A stretch of 64,000 nt of DNA from an uncultured Pseudomonadales bacterium (GCA_943787425.1 CALSMJ010000003.1:372001-436000), one strand, 5' to 3'. Numbered from the stretch's first letter, positions 1 to 15,856 are shown. Program-made: numbers and translations. Notes: generated by a model from the letters alone, not told the origin.

Positions 1-2
1 TT

Positions 3-368
3 ATTCGAAACACATTGGCTAAGAAGGCCTTTGAGGGAACGGATTTCGAATGCATGAACGAAACATTGCTCGGACCCTGTGTGCTGGCGTTTGCTCTGGA
101 AGATCCAGGTGCCTCTGCGCGAGTGTTTAAGGAGTTCGCAAAAAACAACAGTGATTTCGAAATCAAGGCGTTGAGTGTGGGTGGAAAGTTGCTCCCCGCT
201 GATCAAATTGATGCGTTGGCCAAGCTGCCGACTCGAGATGAAGCTTTGTCATTGCTGATGGCTGTGATGCAGGCGCCGGTAACCAAGTTGGTTAGAACCA
301 TGAATGATATTCCTGGTCGGGTTACACGTGTGGTTGCTGCAGTTAAAGACCAAAAGCAAGCTGCCTGA
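3..368 (+). CDS. rplJ: 50S ribosomal protein L10 (5' truncated by window)
   Basis: C-terminal two thirds of L10, the stalk-base protein that binds 23S rRNA and carries the L7/L12 dimers. The frame is already open at base 3 (I-R-N-T-L), which corresponds to the internal VRNTL segment of the family. The TTG at base 15 is therefore an internal leucine codon and not a start. About 121 residues are visible of the usual 165-175. The C-terminal helix that binds L7/L12 is present and ends in KDQKQAA. rplL follows after 30 bp, the normal rplJL order. Confidence 0.95.
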   Translation: MRNTLAKKAFEGTDFECMNETLLGPCVLAFALEDPGASARVFKEFAKNNSDFEIKALSVGGKLLPADQIDALAKLPTRDEALSLLMAVMQAPVTKLVRTMNDIPGRVTRVVAAVKDQKQAA

Positions 369-398
369 TTAAACGATTAAAAAACGGAGATAGGACAC

Positions 399-779
399 AT
401 GTCATTATCAAAAGAAGATGTTTTGAATGCAATTGCAGAAATGAGCGTTATGGATGTAGTCGCGCTGGTTGAAGCAATGGAAGAAAAATTTGGCGTATCA
501 GCTGCTGCAGCGGTTGCAGCCGCACCGGCTGCTGCTGGCGGTGCAGAGGCGGGCGCTGCTGCCGAGCAGGATGAGTTTGAAGTAGTACTCGTCTCAGCGG
601 GTGAGAAGAAAGTGAACGCGATCAAGGTTGTTCGTGCCATTACCGGTCTTGGCTTGAAAGAAGCCAAAGATATGGTCGATGCGGCACCTTCTACAATAAA
701 GGAAGGCGCATCCAAAGATGAAGCTGAAGATCTTAAAAAGCAGCTCGAAGAAGCGGGCGCGACAGTTGAACTGAAGTAA
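399..779 (+). CDS. rplL: 50S ribosomal protein L7/L12
   Basis: Stalk protein that recruits translational GTPases. Length is 126 aa, typical of the family. It has an N-terminal dimerisation helix region (residues 1-33), a long Ala/Gly-rich flexible hinge (about 34-57) and a compact C-terminal domain containing [20 protein letters not shown], the factor-binding surface. The ATG is preceded by a purine-rich GGAGATAGG. It lies between rplJ and rpoB with an attenuator hairpin just downstream, as in other beta-operons. Confidence 0.98.
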   Translation: MSLSKEDVLNAIAEMSVMDVVALVEAMEEKFGVSAAAAVAAAPAAAGGAEAGAAAEQDEFEVVLVSAGEKKVNAIKVVRAITGLGLKEAKDMVDAAPSTIKEGASKDEAEDLKKQLEEAGATVELK

Positions 780-813
780 GACTGATTTCTTTGAGATCAG
801 TGGCAAAGCCCTA

Positions 814-844
814 AAGGCGCCGAGGAAACTCGGCGCCTTGTTTT
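814..844 (+). terminator. rplL-rpoB intergenic attenuator hairpin
   Basis: A perfect 11-bp stem (AAGGCGCCGAG at 814-824 and CTCGGCGCCTT at 829-839) is closed by a GAAA tetraloop and followed by TTGTTTT. It sits 35 bp after the rplL stop and 50 bp before rpoB. The position matches the partial terminator known in the E. coli rplL-rpoB gap, which lowers rpoBC transcription relative to rplJL. The short T-run suggests incomplete termination here too (inference). Confidence 0.8.
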
Positions 845-893
845 GCCGTTAATATTTGTTCGGTTGAGACCCAAAGTAAACCTGGAGGCGTTA

Positions 894-3800
894 ATGGCCT
901 ATTCGTATACAGAAAAAAAGCGTATTAGAAAAGACTTTAGTAAATTGCCGACGGTTATGGATATCCCATACCTTCTCGGGATACAGGTCAATTCTTATAA
1001 GCAGTTCCTTCAAGAAGAAGGCAGCCAAGAGGACCGTTTAGAGTCAGGTCTGCACGCTGCTTTTCGGTCTGTCTTCCCGATAGTCTCTTATTCGGGTAAC
1101 GCAGCGTTGGAGTACGTCGGGTATCGGCTAGGCAAAGCAGTTTTTGATGTTAAGGAATGTCAGTCGCGAAGTGTGACCTACGCGGTGCCTCTGCGAGTCA
1201 AAGTGCGTTTGATTATTTACGACAAAGACTCCTCGAATAAAGCGATCAAAGACATAAAAGAACAAGAAGTGTACATGGGTGAGATACCGCTCATGACTGA
1301 AAATGGCACGTTTGTCATCAATGGTATTGAGAGAGTGGTTGTTTCTCAATTACATCGGTCGCCTGGCGTCTTTTTTGATCACGATAAAGGTAAAACGCAC
1401 TCCTCAGGTAAGCTTTTGTATTCGGGCCGCGTGATCCCCATGCGCGGATCATGGCTGGATTTTGAATTTGATCCGAAGGATTTGGTTTATGTTCGGATTG
1501 ACCGTCGAAGAAAGCTGCCAGCAACCATCTTGCTGAGAGCGCTTGGCCTTGAAGCAGAAGAAATTTTAGATCTGTTTTTTGATACTGACGCGTTCCAGAT
1601 GACAGAAGACGGTTACACTTTGAGCCTAATTGCCAATCGATTGCGCGGCGAAACGGCGCAATTTGATATTACGAACAAAAAAGGTGAGGTTCTGGTTGCC
1701 GAGGGCACCAGAATTACAGCCCGCCATATCCGCGAAATGGAGAAACTCAATCTAACTGAGTTGTCGGTCCCTGCTGAATATGTTTGTGGTCATCGTTTGG
1801 CTAAGAATGTTGTCGACGAAGAAACCGGCGAGATCGTTGTGCCCTGCAATGCGATTATTACGCCTGAAATCCTTGAACAGCTTCAGGCTCTGAATGTCAC
1901 TGCTTTTGAGACAATCTATACCAACGATTTGGATCATGGCCCTTTTATGGCCGATACGTTGGATGCTGATCCTTGCACCAATCGACTCGAAGCGTTGGTC
2001 GAAATTTATCGAATGATGCGGCCGGGCGAGCCGCCTACTAAAGAGGCAGCTGAAAATCTTTTCAACAATCTGTTTTTCTCGTCTGATCGCTATGACCTCA
2101 CTGCGGTTGGTCGAATGAAATTTAACCGCCGTCTGGGTCGAGCGGAAGAAACCGGGGCGGGTACGCTCGACAACGACGATGTGCTTCAGGTTCTAAAATG
2201 TCTCATTAATATCCGAAACGGATTTGATATTGTTGATGATATTGACCATCTTGGTAATCGCCGGGTTCGGTCGGTCGGAGAAATGGCCGAAAATGCGTTT
2301 CGTTTGGGTTTAATTCGAGTCGAGCGCGCGGTTAAAGAGCGATTGAGTTTGGCGGAGTCCGAGGGCTTAATGCCGCAAGATTTGATCAATGCCAAACCGG
2401 TTGCAGCTGCGGTCAAAGAGTTTTTTGGTTCGGCGCAATTGTCTCAGTTTATGGATCAAAACAATCCGTTGTCTGAAGTCACGCATAAGCGCCGAGTGTC
2501 CGCGCTCGGACCAGGTGGCTTAACGCGCGAGCGTGCAGGCTTTGAGGTCCGAGATGTGCATGCAACGCATTATGGGCGCGTGTGCCCAATTGAAACCCCT
2601 GAAGGGCCTAATATTGGACTGATCAACTCCCTTGCAACCTATGCACGAACCAACAACTATGGTTTTTTGGAAAGCCCGTACCGTCGAGTTGTGGATGGCA
2701 AAGTCACGGACGAAATCGAATACCTTTCTGCGATTGTTGAAGCGGACTATGTGATTGCGCAAGCAAGCGCGCAAGTCGATAGCCGCGGTCGTCTGATGGA
2801 GGATTTGGTTGATGTTCGGCATCAAGGTGAATTCACCAAGATGGCGCGTGAGAATATCAATTTCATGGATGTGTCACCAAAGCAGGTTGTATCAGTTGCG
2901 GCGGCGTTGATTCCATTCTTAGAACACGATGATGCGAACCGAGCGTTGATGGGCTCAAACATGCAGCGTCAAGCGGTTCCGACCTTGGTGTCAGAAAAGC
3001 CGCTTGTTGGTACAGGGTTGGAGCGCGCCGTCGCTCGTGACTCAGGCGTTTGTGTCGTTGCCTTACGTGGGGGCGTGGTTGAAACCGTTGACGCGGCGCG
3101 AATCGTGATTCGGGTAAGCAATGCCGAAACCGAAAGCGGCGAGGCCGGCGTTGATATTTATGATCTCGTAAAGTACACCCGCTCGAATCAAAATACGTGT
3201 ATCAATCAACGGCCCTTAGTGAAAGAGGGCGATGTGATCGCAAAGCACGACATTTTGGCGGATGGCCCATCAGTTGATACGGGTGAGTTGGCGTTGGGTC
3301 AGAATATGCGAATCGCATTTATGACCTGGAATGGATACAACTTCGAAGATTCCATCTTGATATCGGAGAAGGTGGTTAAAGAAGATCGTTTTACGACCAT
3401 TCATATTCAGGAGTTAACCTGTATTGCTCGGGATACCAAGCTCGGCTCTGAAGAAATCACCTGTGATATTCCAAATGTTGGTGAAGGTGCGCTTGGCAAG
3501 CTCGACGAGTCAGGGATTGTTTACATTGGCGCCGAAGTAGCGGCTGGGGACATTCTAGTCGGTAAAGTAACCCCCAAAGGCGAAACCCAGTTAACGCCCG
3601 AAGAGAAGCTTCTCAGAGCCATCTTCGGTGAGAAAGCGTCTGATGTGAAAGACACCAGCCTTCGGGTTCCAAGCAGCTATAACGGCACGGTAATCGATGT
3701 TCGTGTCTTCACACGCGACGGGATAGAAAAAGATAAGCGCGCAAAAGATATTGATGCTGAGGCCCTGAAAGGTATCCGCAAAAATATTGAGGCTGAGTTT

Positions 3801-4964
3801 TCGATTATTCAGAACGCGACCTATGAACGTTTGGCAGCTGCTTTAACGGGCAAGGTGGTGGTTGCCGGTCCGAATCTAAAGAAAGGTGACAAGGTCACAG
3901 CAGCTTATCTAAAAGAGCTTGATTCCCAAGACTGGTTCAAGCTTCGAATGGAAAAAGATGAGCTGAATGAGCAGATTCAAGGTGCGGAACAGCGGCTTAA
4001 AGCACGTCGAGCAGAATTGGATGAGAAGTTCGAAGAGAGCAAAGGCAAGCTTCAGGGCGGCGATGATCTAGCGCCGGGCGTACTAAAAATCGTTAAGGTC
4101 TACCTCGCGATTAAGCGCCGCATTCAGCCGGGTGACAAAATGGCGGGTCGGCATGGTAATAAGGGCGTTATCTCAGTCATTAAACCTGAGGAAGATATGC
4201 CCTTCGATACCAATGGGCAGCCGATCGATATCGTTCTAAACCCCTTGGGTGTGCCAAAGCGAATGAACGTTGGGCAGATTCTTGAAACCCATCTTGGTTG
4301 GGCGGCAGAAGGGCTTGGTCTTCGAATCGGTGAAATGCTGGATGCTCAGCGAGAAATTGCTGAGGTTCGAGGCTTTTTGGACAAGGTCTACAATAAGAGC
4401 GGTCGCAAAGAAGATCTCGAGTCGTTGTCTGATGCTGAAATCCTCCAACTGGCAGGAAATCTTCGGGGCGGTGTGCCGATGGCGACCGGCGTTTTTGATG
4501 GCGCCAACGAAGAAGAAATTAAGCAGATGTTAACGCTCGCAGGCTTGCCGACAGATGGCCAAACATTGTTGTTTGACGGTTGTACCGGAGAGCAATTTGA
4601 TCGACCAGTAACGGTTGGAATCATGTATATGCTGAAGCTGAATCACTTGGTTGACGACAAAATGCATGCGCGCTCAACGGGTTCCTATAGTCTTGTCACG
4701 CAACAGCCGCTGGGTGGTAAAGCGCAGTTTGGCGGCCAACGATTCGGTGAGATGGAGGTTTGGGCGTTAGAAGCGTATGGCGCTGCCTATACCTTGCAGG
4801 AAATGCTGACAGTGAAATCGGACGACGTTCATGGCCGAACCAGAATGTATAAAAACATTGTGGATGGTGATCATCGAATGGAGCCTGGTATGCCGGAGTC
4901 ATTTAATGTGTTGGTGAAAGAGATAAGGTCCTTAGGGATTGATATTGAGCTCGAGCATGACTGA
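894..4964 (+). CDS. rpoB: RNA polymerase beta subunit
   Basis: Beta subunit of RNA polymerase, 1356 aa (E. coli 1342). I place the start at ATG 894 ([13 protein letters not shown]), which has a TGGAGG ribosome site 6 bases upstream. A TTG at 843 would add 17 unrelated residues and begin inside the attenuator's T-run. The rifampicin pocket is wild type: Asp521, His531 and Ser536 correspond to E. coli 516, 526 and 531. The C-terminus ends in IDIELEHD. rpoC follows after 66 bp. Confidence 0.98.
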   Translation: MAYSYTEKKRIRKDFSKLPTVMDIPYLLGIQVNSYKQFLQEEGSQEDRLESGLHAAFRSVFPIVSYSGNAALEYVGYRLGKAVFDVKECQSRSVTYAVPLRVKVRLIIYDKDSSNKAIKDIKEQEVYMGEIPLMTENGTFVINGIERVVVSQLHRSPGVFFDHDKGKTHSSGKLLYSGRVIPMRGSWLDFEFDPKDLVYVRIDRRRKLPATILLRALGLEAEEILDLFFDTDAFQMTEDGYTLSLIANRLRGETAQFDITNKKGEVLVAEGTRITARHIREMEKLNLTELSVPAEYVCGHRLAKNVVDEETGEIVVPCNAIITPEILEQLQALNVTAFETIYTNDLDHGPFMADTLDADPCTNRLEALVEIYRMMRPGEPPTKEAAENLFNNLFFSSDRYDLTAVGRMKFNRRLGRAEETGAGTLDNDDVLQVLKCLINIRNGFDIVDDIDHLGNRRVRSVGEMAENAFRLGLIRVERAVKERLSLAESEGLMPQDLINAKPVAAAVKEFFGSAQLSQFMDQNNPLSEVTHKRRVSALGPGGLTRERAGFEVRDVHATHYGRVCPIETPEGPNIGLINSLATYARTNNYGFLESPYRRVVDGKVTDEIEYLSAIVEADYVIAQASAQVDSRGRLMEDLVDVRHQGEFTKMARENINFMDVSPKQVVSVAAALIPFLEHDDANRALMGSNMQRQAVPTLVSEKPLVGTGLERAVARDSGVCVVALRGGVVETVDAARIVIRVSNAETESGEAGVDIYDLVKYTRSNQNTCINQRPLVKEGDVIAKHDILADGPSVDTGELALGQNMRIAFMTWNGYNFEDSILISEKVVKEDRFTTIHIQELTCIARDTKLGSEEITCDIPNVGEGALGKLDESGIVYIGAEVAAGDILVGKVTPKGETQLTPEEKLLRAIFGEKASDVKDTSLRVPSSYNGTVIDVRVFTRDGIEKDKRAKDIDAEALKGIRKNIEAEFSIIQNATYERLAAALTGKVVVAGPNLKKGDKVTAAYLKELDSQDWFKLRMEKDELNEQIQGAEQRLKARRAELDEKFEESKGKLQGGDDLAPGVLKIVKVYLAIKRRIQPGDKMAGRHGNKGVISVIKPEEDMPFDTNGQPIDIVLNPLGVPKRMNVGQILETHLGWAAEGLGLRIGEMLDAQREIAEVRGFLDKVYNKSGRKEDLESLSDAEILQLAGNLRGGVPMATGVFDGANEEEIKQMLTLAGLPTDGQTLLFDGCTGEQFDRPVTVGIMYMLKLNHLVDDKMHARSTGSYSLVTQQPLGGKAQFGGQRFGEMEVWALEAYGAAYTLQEMLTVKSDDVHGRTRMYKNIVDGDHRMEPGMPESFNVLVKEIRSLGIDIELEHD

Positions 4965-5030
4965 GCGATAGGGTTTTATTCAACACACTAATTTTCGATC
5001 GGGCCTTGATGCCCAACTTGGAGGAACACT

Positions 5031-9257
<4,227 letters not shown>

Positions 9258-9305
9258 GCGGGTCGCTGCAGCGGTAGTTGACTCAATCCAAGCGGCTCTT
9301 TAGAA

Positions 9306-9330
9306 TGCGCCCCTCGCGTTGCGAGGCGCA
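9306..9330 (+). promoter_or_regulatory. hairpin in rpoC-rpsL gap
   Basis: TGCGC plus CTCGC pairs with GCGAG plus GCGCA (left arm 9306-9317, right arm 9321-9330) around a GTT loop, with a two-base CC bulge in the left arm. No T-run follows, so it does not look like a terminator. It lies 33 bp before the rpsL start and could be an attenuator, a processing site or a feedback element (inference). Its core palindrome recurs after ssb at 34,085. Confidence 0.4.
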
Positions 9331-9362
9331 TTGCCGCACCGAACTAGGAGTTTAGAAAAAGC

Positions 9363-9737
9363 ATGGCCAGGATTAATCAATTAGTCAGGAAACCACGAAA
9401 GCGAAAGGTGGTTAAAAGCGACGTACCGGCCCTTCAAGCGTGTCCTCAACGACGGGGTGTCTGTACACGGGTTTATACGACCACGCCAAAGAAGCCGAAT
9501 TCAGCACTTCGCAAAGTTTGTCGTGTGCGGTTAACCAATGGCATGGAAGTCACGAGTTATATCGGCGGTGAGGGGCATAACTTGCAGGAGCACTCGGTGG
9601 TTCTGATCCGAGGGGGCCGAGTCAAGGATTTACCAGGTGTGCGATACCATACCGTTCGTGGCGCATTGGACACATCCGGCGTCGCCAAGCGAACCCAGGG
9701 CCGATCTAAGTATGGAACCAAGCGACCTAAAGCTTAA
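9363..9737 (+). CDS. rpsL: 30S ribosomal protein S12
   Basis: Decoding-centre protein, 124 aa, the usual length, nearly collinear with E. coli S12. The streptomycin-resistance positions are wild type: Lys43 in TPKKPNS, and Lys88 and Pro91 in GGRVKDLPG. Asp89, target of the RimO methylthiolase in other species, is conserved. ATG start with a TAGGAG ribosome site upstream. First gene of the str group. Confidence 0.98.
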   Translation: MARINQLVRKPRKRKVVKSDVPALQACPQRRGVCTRVYTTTPKKPNSALRKVCRVRLTNGMEVTSYIGGEGHNLQEHSVVLIRGGRVKDLPGVRYHTVRGALDTSGVAKRTQGRSKYGTKRPKA

Positions 9738-9829
9738 GGTTGATAGGCCAAAAATGTAAGAAACGCTCGTTATTTGCGAGAGTAAGGTCGAGTCTTTTTG
9801 ATCTCGATAAAACCTGAAGAGAGAGTGTC

Positions 9830-10300
9830 ATGCCAAGAAGAAGAGTCCCCGAAAAACGGGTCATTATCCCTGATCCCAAATTTCATAACCAAACCCTTGC
9901 CAAGTTCATGAATCATGTTATGAACAGCGGTAAGAAGTCGGTCGCTGAAAAAATCGTATACGGCGCACTGGATCGTATCCAGAGCCGCAGCGGCAAAGAC
10001 CCGATTGAGGTTTTTGACGCGGCGCTTGAAGCGGTTGCGCCCACGGTCGAAGTAAAATCCAGACGGGTTGGTGGCGCGACCTACCAAGTCCCTGTTGAAG
10101 TGCGACCCTCACGTCGAACAGCACTCGCAATGCGCTGGCTCGTCGATTCGGCTAGAAAACGTAGTGAGAAATCCATGGCTTTGCGATTGGCTGGGGAACT
10201 GCAGGATGCTTCTGAAGGGCGTGGGTCCGCAGTGCGTAAGCGTGAAGATACACACCGAATGGCCGAAGCCAACAGAGCTTTTGCGCATTATCGCTATTGA
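9830..10300 (+). CDS. rpsG: 30S ribosomal protein S7
   Basis: 16S rRNA 3'-domain assembly initiator, 156 aa. Starts [10 protein letters not shown] and ends AHYRY, with the characteristic [14 protein letters not shown] helix region. It has a GAGAGAG purine stretch before the ATG. In E. coli S7 represses the str operon through the rpsL-rpsG gap. Here that gap is 92 bp and contains a small CTCG/CGAG hairpin (9766-9780) that could play the same part (inference). Confidence 0.98.
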   Translation: MPRRRVPEKRVIIPDPKFHNQTLAKFMNHVMNSGKKSVAEKIVYGALDRIQSRSGKDPIEVFDAALEAVAPTVEVKSRRVGGATYQVPVEVRPSRRTALAMRWLVDSARKRSEKSMALRLAGELQDASEGRGSAVRKREDTHRMAEANRAFAHYRY

Positions 10301-10332
10301 TTCTGCTGCCAACTTCTTAAGAGGTTTCGCCA

Positions 10333-12429
10333 GTGTCGCGCTCAACACCGATTCGCCGTTATCGTAATATCGGAATCGTCGCCCATGTGGATGCGGGTAA
10401 GACCACGACCACTGAGCGTGTTTTGTTCTATACCGGTATATCCCACAAAATTGGCGAGGTCCATGACGGCGCCGCCACGATGGATTGGATGGAGCAAGAG
10501 CAAGAACGAGGGATAACAATTACCTCGGCTGCCACGACCACCTTCTGGTCGGGCACTGCGCAGCAATTCGATCAGCATCGAATCAATATTATTGACACCC
10601 CAGGGCACGTCGATTTTACAATTGAAGTGGAGCGGAGTCTCCGGGTCCTTGACGGGGCGGTTGTCGTGTTCTGCGCAACATCCGGCGTCGAGCCGCAGTC
10701 CGAAACGGTTTGGCGGCAAGCCAATAAGTACGCTGTGCCTAGAATTGTGTTTGTGAACAAGATGGATCGCGCGGGCGCCGACTTTCTGAGAGTTGTCGAA
10801 CAAATCGAGCAACGGCTGGGTTCAGTCTGCGTGCCGATTCAGTTGGCAATTGGCGCTGAAGAACATTTTTCCGGTGTCATTGATCTGATCAAGCTGAAAG
10901 CGATTTACTGGAATGATAGTGATCAAGGCTTAACGTTTCAGGAGGCAGAAATCCCGGAAGCCTATCTTGCGATTGCGGATCGTTATCGAGAGCAAATGGT
11001 CGAAGCCGCAGCGGAAGCGAATGATGAGCTGATGGAGGCCTACCTTGAATCGGGTGAGTTGAGTGATGAGCAGATCAAACAAGGACTCAGGCAGCGTTCC
11101 TTAGCGAATGAAATTGTGCTGGCGCTCTGTGGGTCGGCGTTTAAAAATAAAGGCGTTCAAACGATGTTAGACGCGGTGGTTGAGTATCTGCCCGCGCCGG
11201 ATGAAGTCAAAGCGATTCGAGGGTTTCTCAACGACAAGGATGAAACCGAAGCCGTTCGTCCTGCCTCTGATGAAGCGCCTTTTTCGGCGTTGGCATTTAA
11301 AATTGCAACGGATCCGTTCGTAGGGGCATTAACCTTTATCCGTGTGTACTCGGGTGTTTTAAATTCGGGCGATTTTGTTTACAACGCGGTGAAAGGCAAG
11401 CGCGAGCGAGTTGGCCGCATGGTGCAAATGCACTCTAATGAGCGCAAAGAAATCAAAGAAGTGCGGGCGGGTGATATAGCCGCCGCCATTGGCCTGAAGT
11501 TGGCGACGACCGGCGACACCTTGTGCGATGAAAAGCACGTGATCACGCTTGAGCGAATGGATTTTCCCGAGCCAGTGATTCATGTTGCAGTGGAGCCTAG
11601 GAGTCAGGCAGATCAAGAGAAAATGGGGGTCGCTCTGAGTAAGCTTGCAGCGGAAGACCCGTCATTTCGGGTCCGTACAGATGAGGATTCTGGGCAGATC
11701 ATTATCGGCGGTATGGGTGAATTGCACCTAGACATTATTGTTGATCGGATGCGTCGTGAATTCGCGGTCGAGGCGAACATAGGTAAACCCCAGGTGGCGT
11801 ATCGGGAAACCATTCGTAAGGCGGTTGAGTCCGAAGGCAAGTTTGTCAGGCAGACCGGCGGTCGAGGCCAGTACGGTCACGTCTGGCTGAAGCTCGAGCC
11901 GATTGATGGCGCCGAGTTCGAATTTGTTGACAATGTCGTTGGCGGGGTCGTGCCGAGAGAATTTATCAGCGCCGTTGCTAAAGGGGCGGAAGAACAAATG
12001 GGTAACGGGGTCTTGGCGGGCTATCCGCTTCAGGGTGTTCGTGTCACGTTGTTTGATGGCTCCTATCACGACGTGGACTCTAGCGAGGTCGCTTTCAAGG
12101 TGGCTGCTTCGATGGCGGTAAAGTCCGGGGCGCTTGATGCGGATCCAGTATTGCTTGAGCCCGTGATGAAAGTTGAAGTCGTGACGCCGGAGGAGCACTA
12201 CGGCGACATTATCGGCGACTTAAATCGTAGGCGCGGTGTCGTATTGGGTATGGAAGATGTGCCGTCGGGGAAATCCGTTCGAGCAGAAGTGCCTATGTCA
12301 GAGATGTTCGGTTACGCGACAGATATGAGATCTGCGACGCAAGGCCGAGCCACCTTCTCAATGGAATTTGAGAAGTATAAAGAAGTGCCAAGCAATGTTG
12401 CCGATGCGGTGATCAGCAAAGCACGTTAA
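10333..12429 (+). CDS. fusA: elongation factor G
   Basis: Translocase GTPase, 698 aa (E. coli 704). GTG start ([15 protein letters not shown]). The P-loop [12 protein letters not shown] is near the N-terminus, followed by RGITITSAA (switch I), DTPGHVDF (G3) and NKMDRAG (G4). Domain IV carries [16 protein letters not shown]. The gene lies between rpsG and tuf in the normal str order, 32 bp after rpsG. Confidence 0.98.
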   Translation: MSRSTPIRRYRNIGIVAHVDAGKTTTTERVLFYTGISHKIGEVHDGAATMDWMEQEQERGITITSAATTTFWSGTAQQFDQHRINIIDTPGHVDFTIEVERSLRVLDGAVVVFCATSGVEPQSETVWRQANKYAVPRIVFVNKMDRAGADFLRVVEQIEQRLGSVCVPIQLAIGAEEHFSGVIDLIKLKAIYWNDSDQGLTFQEAEIPEAYLAIADRYREQMVEAAAEANDELMEAYLESGELSDEQIKQGLRQRSLANEIVLALCGSAFKNKGVQTMLDAVVEYLPAPDEVKAIRGFLNDKDETEAVRPASDEAPFSALAFKIATDPFVGALTFIRVYSGVLNSGDFVYNAVKGKRERVGRMVQMHSNERKEIKEVRAGDIAAAIGLKLATTGDTLCDEKHVITLERMDFPEPVIHVAVEPRSQADQEKMGVALSKLAAEDPSFRVRTDEDSGQIIIGGMGELHLDIIVDRMRREFAVEANIGKPQVAYRETIRKAVESEGKFVRQTGGRGQYGHVWLKLEPIDGAEFEFVDNVVGGVVPREFISAVAKGAEEQMGNGVLAGYPLQGVRVTLFDGSYHDVDSSEVAFKVAASMAVKSGALDADPVLLEPVMKVEVVTPEEHYGDIIGDLNRRRGVVLGMEDVPSGKSVRAEVPMSEMFGYATDMRSATQGRATFSMEFEKYKEVPSNVADAVISKAR

Positions 12430-12463
12430 TTTAATCCTAGAATAATCTCGATTGAGGTAAACA

Positions 12464-13654
12464 ATGTCCAAAGAAAAGTTTGAGCGTACGAAACCCCACT
12501 TAAATGTAGGGACCATCGGCCACGTTGACCACGGTAAGACGACGCTAACGGCGGCGATCACGAAGGTTTGCGCGGAGACTTATGGTGGCGAATTTAAAGA
12601 TTTTAGCGCCATTGATAATGCGCCAGAAGAGCGCGCTCGTGGGATAACGATTTCGACCTCGCACGTCGAGTACGATTCAACCGAGCGTCACTATGCGCAT
12701 GTTGATTGTCCGGGACACGCGGATTACGTGAAGAATATGATCACGGGTGCGGCTCAAATGGACGGCGCGATTTTGGTGGTTTCGGCAGCAGATGGCCCGA
12801 TGCCACAAACGCGAGAGCACATTCTTTTGTCAAAGCAGGTTGGTGTGCCGTACATCATCGTGTTTTTGAACAAAGCGGACATGGTTGATGACGAAGAGTT
12901 ACTTGAATTGGTCGACATGGAAGTTCGAGAGTTATTGGATGCCTACGATTTCCCAGGGGATGACACGCCAATCGTTGTGGGCAGTGCTTTAAAGGCATTG
13001 GAAGGTGATACGTCTGAGATTGGCGCGCCGTCGATTGTGAAGCTGGTTGAGACGTTGGACAGCTATATTCCAGAGCCTGTGCGTGCGGTTGATCAGCCTT
13101 TCTTGATGCCGATTGAAGACGTTTTCTCGATCTCGGGTCGTGGCACGGTTGTAACGGGTCGAATTGCCCGCGGGATTGTTCGGGTTCAGGACGAAGTTGA
13201 GATTGTTGGGATTAAAGACACGGTCAAGACGACTTGCACGGGTGTAGAGATGTTCCGCAAGCTTCTTGATGAAGGTCGAGCGGGCGAAAACGTGGGTGTT
13301 TTGCTGCGTGGTACTAAGCGTGAAGACGTTGAGCGCGGTCAGGTCCTGACCAAGCCTGGCGCGATCACGCCGCATACGAAGTTTGAGGGCGAGGTTTACG
13401 TTTTGTCGAAAGACGAAGGCGGCCGTCATACACCATTTTTCAAGGGTTACAAGCCGCAGTTCTTTTTTGAGACGACGGATGTGACGGGTAGCTGTGAGTT
13501 GCCTGAGGGTACGGAAATGGTGATGCCGGGTGACAACGTTTTGATGGATGTTGAGTTGATTGCCCCGATTGCGATGGAAGAAGGTCAGCGATTCGCGATT
13601 CGCGAGGGCGGCCGAACCGTTGGCGCTGGCGTTGTAACAAAAATTAAAGACTAA
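12464..13654 (+). CDS. tuf: elongation factor Tu
   Basis: Aminoacyl-tRNA carrier GTPase, 396 aa. P-loop GHVDHGKTT at residues 19-27, RGITIS switch I, DCPGHADY (G3) and NKADMVDD (G4). It is the only tuf in the window. Many gammaproteobacteria have a second copy near tRNA genes upstream of the rif cluster, outside this window. ATG with a TTGAGG site. It closes the str group and is followed by the structured rpsJ leader. Confidence 0.98.
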   Translation: MSKEKFERTKPHLNVGTIGHVDHGKTTLTAAITKVCAETYGGEFKDFSAIDNAPEERARGITISTSHVEYDSTERHYAHVDCPGHADYVKNMITGAAQMDGAILVVSAADGPMPQTREHILLSKQVGVPYIIVFLNKADMVDDEELLELVDMEVRELLDAYDFPGDDTPIVVGSALKALEGDTSEIGAPSIVKLVETLDSYIPEPVRAVDQPFLMPIEDVFSISGRGTVVTGRIARGIVRVQDEVEIVGIKDTVKTTCTGVEMFRKLLDEGRAGENVGVLLRGTKREDVERGQVLTKPGAITPHTKFEGEVYVLSKDEGGRHTPFFKGYKPQFFFETTDVTGSCELPEGTEMVMPGDNVLMDVELIAPIAMEEGQRFAIREGGRTVGAGVVTKIKD

Positions 13655-13951
13655 GGGCTAGTAATTCAGCAGGAAGGCGGGTAGTATTCGCCTCCCTGCT
13701 AAGCCTTGTTTTGAAAAGGTAGCCGAGAAAGCGGAAACGCCGGCAGTGCCAGGGCAAAGTCGAGGGTAAAAGCCGACTTTTAGAACAAGATTCCGATAGG
13801 GGATCACGGGACGCTCGAAAGAGCAACGACACGACAGTGTGCCTTCCTTGAAAGAGGAGGGCACGCTTGCATTTAAATTTGGCTCACAAGCGATAAGAGC
13901 TAACCGACAGTAGTGCGCAAAAGGTGCACTGAAACGAAAGATAGGCGCGTC
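13655..13951 (+). promoter_or_regulatory. tuf-rpsJ spacer: structured S10-operon leader
   Basis: This 297-bp gap has no credible gene but holds four hairpins. (1) 13668-13700, 12-bp stem with one mismatch, followed by AAGCCTTGTTTT, possibly a tuf terminator. (2) 13722-13744, GCCG/CGGC enclosing GCG-GAAA-CGC. (3) 13756-13780, AAAGTCG/CGACTTT. (4) 13837-13866, 13 paired bases (three G-U) with a GAAA loop. In E. coli, L4 represses this operon by binding a leader hairpin and causing attenuation. Hairpin 4 is the candidate here. The assignment is inference from position and structure. Confidence 0.6.
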
Positions 13952-14263
13952 ATGCAAAATCAAAGAATCAGGATTCGACTCAAGGCGTTTGACCATCGGC
14001 TCATCGATGTGTCAACTCAAGAGATTGTCAATACGGCAAAGCGAACCGGTGCCCAAATTCGCGGCCCTATTCCGCTCCCGACGCGGAAAGAAAAGTTCAC
14101 GATTCTGATTTCACCTCACGTCGATAAAGATGCGCGGGATCAATACGAGATCAGAACCCATAAGCGCATGTTGGACATATTGGAGCCAACAGAAAAGACG
14201 GTCGATGCCCTAACGAAGTTAGATTTGGCAGCAGGGGTTGAAGTCCAGATCAATCTGGCCTGA
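13952..14263 (+). CDS. rpsJ: 30S ribosomal protein S10 (NusE)
   Basis: 103 aa, identical in length to E. coli S10. It is a 30S head protein and, as NusE, a partner of NusB/NusG in antitermination. The ATG at 13952 gives [23 protein letters not shown] 39 bases upstream would add 13 unrelated residues, so I reject it. First gene of the S10 operon, preceded by the structured leader. Confidence 0.97.
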   Translation: MQNQRIRIRLKAFDHRLIDVSTQEIVNTAKRTGAQIRGPIPLPTRKEKFTILISPHVDKDARDQYEIRTHKRMLDILEPTEKTVDALTKLDLAAGVEVQINLA

Positions 14264-14289
14264 TCGCGCAACTAATTCGGAGAGTGACA

Positions 14290-14943
14290 ATGACGATAGG
14301 CATTGTAGGTACAAAACAAGGTATGACTCGGATCTTTACTGAGGATGGGCGGTCGGTGCCGGTAACAGTGGTGCAAGCAACACCAAATCGAGTAACGCAG
14401 GTGAAAAGTATCGATCGCGATGGCTATCAGGCGATCCAAGTGACCTATGGTGCTGTGAAGGCTTCTCGAGTGAATCAGCCGCGTGCTGGGTTGTTTAAGA
14501 AAACACAGGTCGAAGCGGGCCGCACATTGACAGAATTCACAACCGACGCAGCAGACTTTGAGGTTGGCGCTGAGTTGACGGTTGCTAATTTTCAGGCAGG
14601 TCAAAAAGTGGATGTCACGGGGCAATCCAAAGGAAAGGGTTTTCAGGGCGTGATTAAGCGTCATAACTTCACAATGCAGGACGCAACCCACGGTAACTCA
14701 CTATCCCATCGTGCGCCGGGTTCTATCGGTCAGTGCCAAACCCCGGGCAGGGTTTGGAAAGGCAAGAAAATGGCTGGTCATATGGGCGCAGAGCAAGTGA
14801 CGACGCAGTCACTCGAAATTGTGCAGGTTGACGTTGAAAACAACTTGCTCTTGATCAAAGGCGCAGTGCCTGGTTCAAAGGGCGGGGCTGTCGTTATAAA
14901 ACCTTCCGTAAAATCTCGGAGTCAAACGGAGGCTGAATCTTGA
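14290..14943 (+). CDS. rplC: 50S ribosomal protein L3
   Basis: 23S rRNA-binding assembly initiator, 217 aa. ATG 14290 ([16 protein letters not shown]) is preferred over GTG 14284 because a GGAGAG ribosome site (14279-14284) overlaps the GTG. The [11 protein letters not shown] loop keeps the glutamine that PrmB methylates in E. coli (Gln150). Its TGA overlaps the TTG start of rplD. Confidence 0.96.
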   Translation: MTIGIVGTKQGMTRIFTEDGRSVPVTVVQATPNRVTQVKSIDRDGYQAIQVTYGAVKASRVNQPRAGLFKKTQVEAGRTLTEFTTDAADFEVGAELTVANFQAGQKVDVTGQSKGKGFQGVIKRHNFTMQDATHGNSLSHRAPGSIGQCQTPGRVWKGKKMAGHMGAEQVTTQSLEIVQVDVENNLLLIKGAVPGSKGGAVVIKPSVKSRSQTEAES

Positions 14944-15560
14944 ACTTAAATATTTCAGAACCGGGCGTCGGTCTCACTGATAAAGCGGTTGAGTTATCGG
15001 AAACGCTTTTTGGTCGACAGTATAACGAAGCACTCGTTCATCAGGTGGTCGTGTCTTACATGGCGGGTGCTCGTCAAGGGACGAGTGCGCAAAAGACGCG
15101 GTCGGAAGTGAGCGGTGGTGGTCGTAAGCCTTTTCGTCAAAAAGGTACCGGGCGTGCGCGTGCAGGCACCATCCGTAGTCCGATCTGGCGCGGTGGCGGT
15201 GTGACGTTTGCTGCCAAACCCCGTGATTATTCCGTCAAAGTGAATAAGAAGATGTATCGAGGTGCGATGCAATCGATATTTTCTGAGTTGGTGCGTCAGG
15301 ACCGGCTTATTGTGACGGAGGACTTCTCGGTCACGGCGCCAAAAACCAAAGAGGTGCTGCAGCGATTAAAGGATCTCAACTTAAACCAGGTTTTAGTGGT
15401 GGTTGAAGAAGTTGACGAGAATTTATACCTCGGTGCACGAAATATTCGACAAGTTGATGTCATCGACGTGCAAGGCGTCAATCCCGTGATTCTGTTGGGC
15501 TATGAGAAGGTGCTGTTCACAGTGGGTGCCTTGAAACGAGCAGAGGAGATGCTGGGATGA
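14940..15560 (+). CDS. rplD: 50S ribosomal protein L4
   Basis: 206 aa. TTG start (14940-14942) embedded in the rplC stop, so translation is probably coupled. A rare start codon in so highly expressed a gene is worth noting, but no ATG or GTG fits the N-terminus. The exit-tunnel loop [18 protein letters not shown] is present. In E. coli L4 is also the autogenous repressor of the S10 operon, which fits the structured leader upstream of rpsJ. Confidence 0.95.
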   Translation: MNLNISEPGVGLTDKAVELSETLFGRQYNEALVHQVVVSYMAGARQGTSAQKTRSEVSGGGRKPFRQKGTGRARAGTIRSPIWRGGGVTFAAKPRDYSVKVNKKMYRGAMQSIFSELVRQDRLIVTEDFSVTAPKTKEVLQRLKDLNLNQVLVVVEEVDENLYLGARNIRQVDVIDVQGVNPVILLGYEKVLFTVGALKRAEEMLG

Positions 15561-15856
15561 GTGCAGATGCAATTTATAACGTGATTTTAGGCGCTCATAT
15601 TTCAGAAAAGGCAACGGTTGTTGCCGAGCAGTCGAATCAATTTGTCTTCAAAGTCCGAAAAGAAGCAACTCGGCCTCAGATTAAGGCGGCCGTTGAGAAG
15701 ATTTATGGTGTGAGCGTTGCTGGGGTGACGGTTGCCAACGTGAAAGGCAAAGTCAAAAAGACGATGAGAGGTCTGAGTAAGAAGCCCAGCTGGAAGAAAG
15801 CTTATGTACGTGTGGTTGAGGGTCAAGAAATTGACTTCACCGCCGAAGCCAAATAG
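15557..15856 (+). CDS. rplW: 50S ribosomal protein L23
   Basis: 99 aa. It lies at the tunnel exit and docks trigger factor and SRP. The ATG overlaps the rplD stop in ATGA. Starts [20 protein letters not shown] and keeps the [20 protein letters not shown] loop and strand. Normal S10-operon position between L4 and L2. Confidence 0.97.
   Translation: MSADAIYNVILGAHISEKATVVAEQSNQFVFKVRKEATRPQIKAAVEKIYGVSVAGVTVANVKGKVKKTMRGLSKKPSWKKAYVRVVEGQEIDFTAEAK

Noticed and set aside
15-368. rplJ as a complete 117-aa gene starting at TTG 15
   Set aside because: The frame is open upstream and already matches the interior of L10 at base 3; the TTG is a leucine codon.
843-893. Extended rpoB N-terminus from TTG 843
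   Set aside because: It begins in the attenuator T-run, has no ribosome site and adds residues absent from the family.
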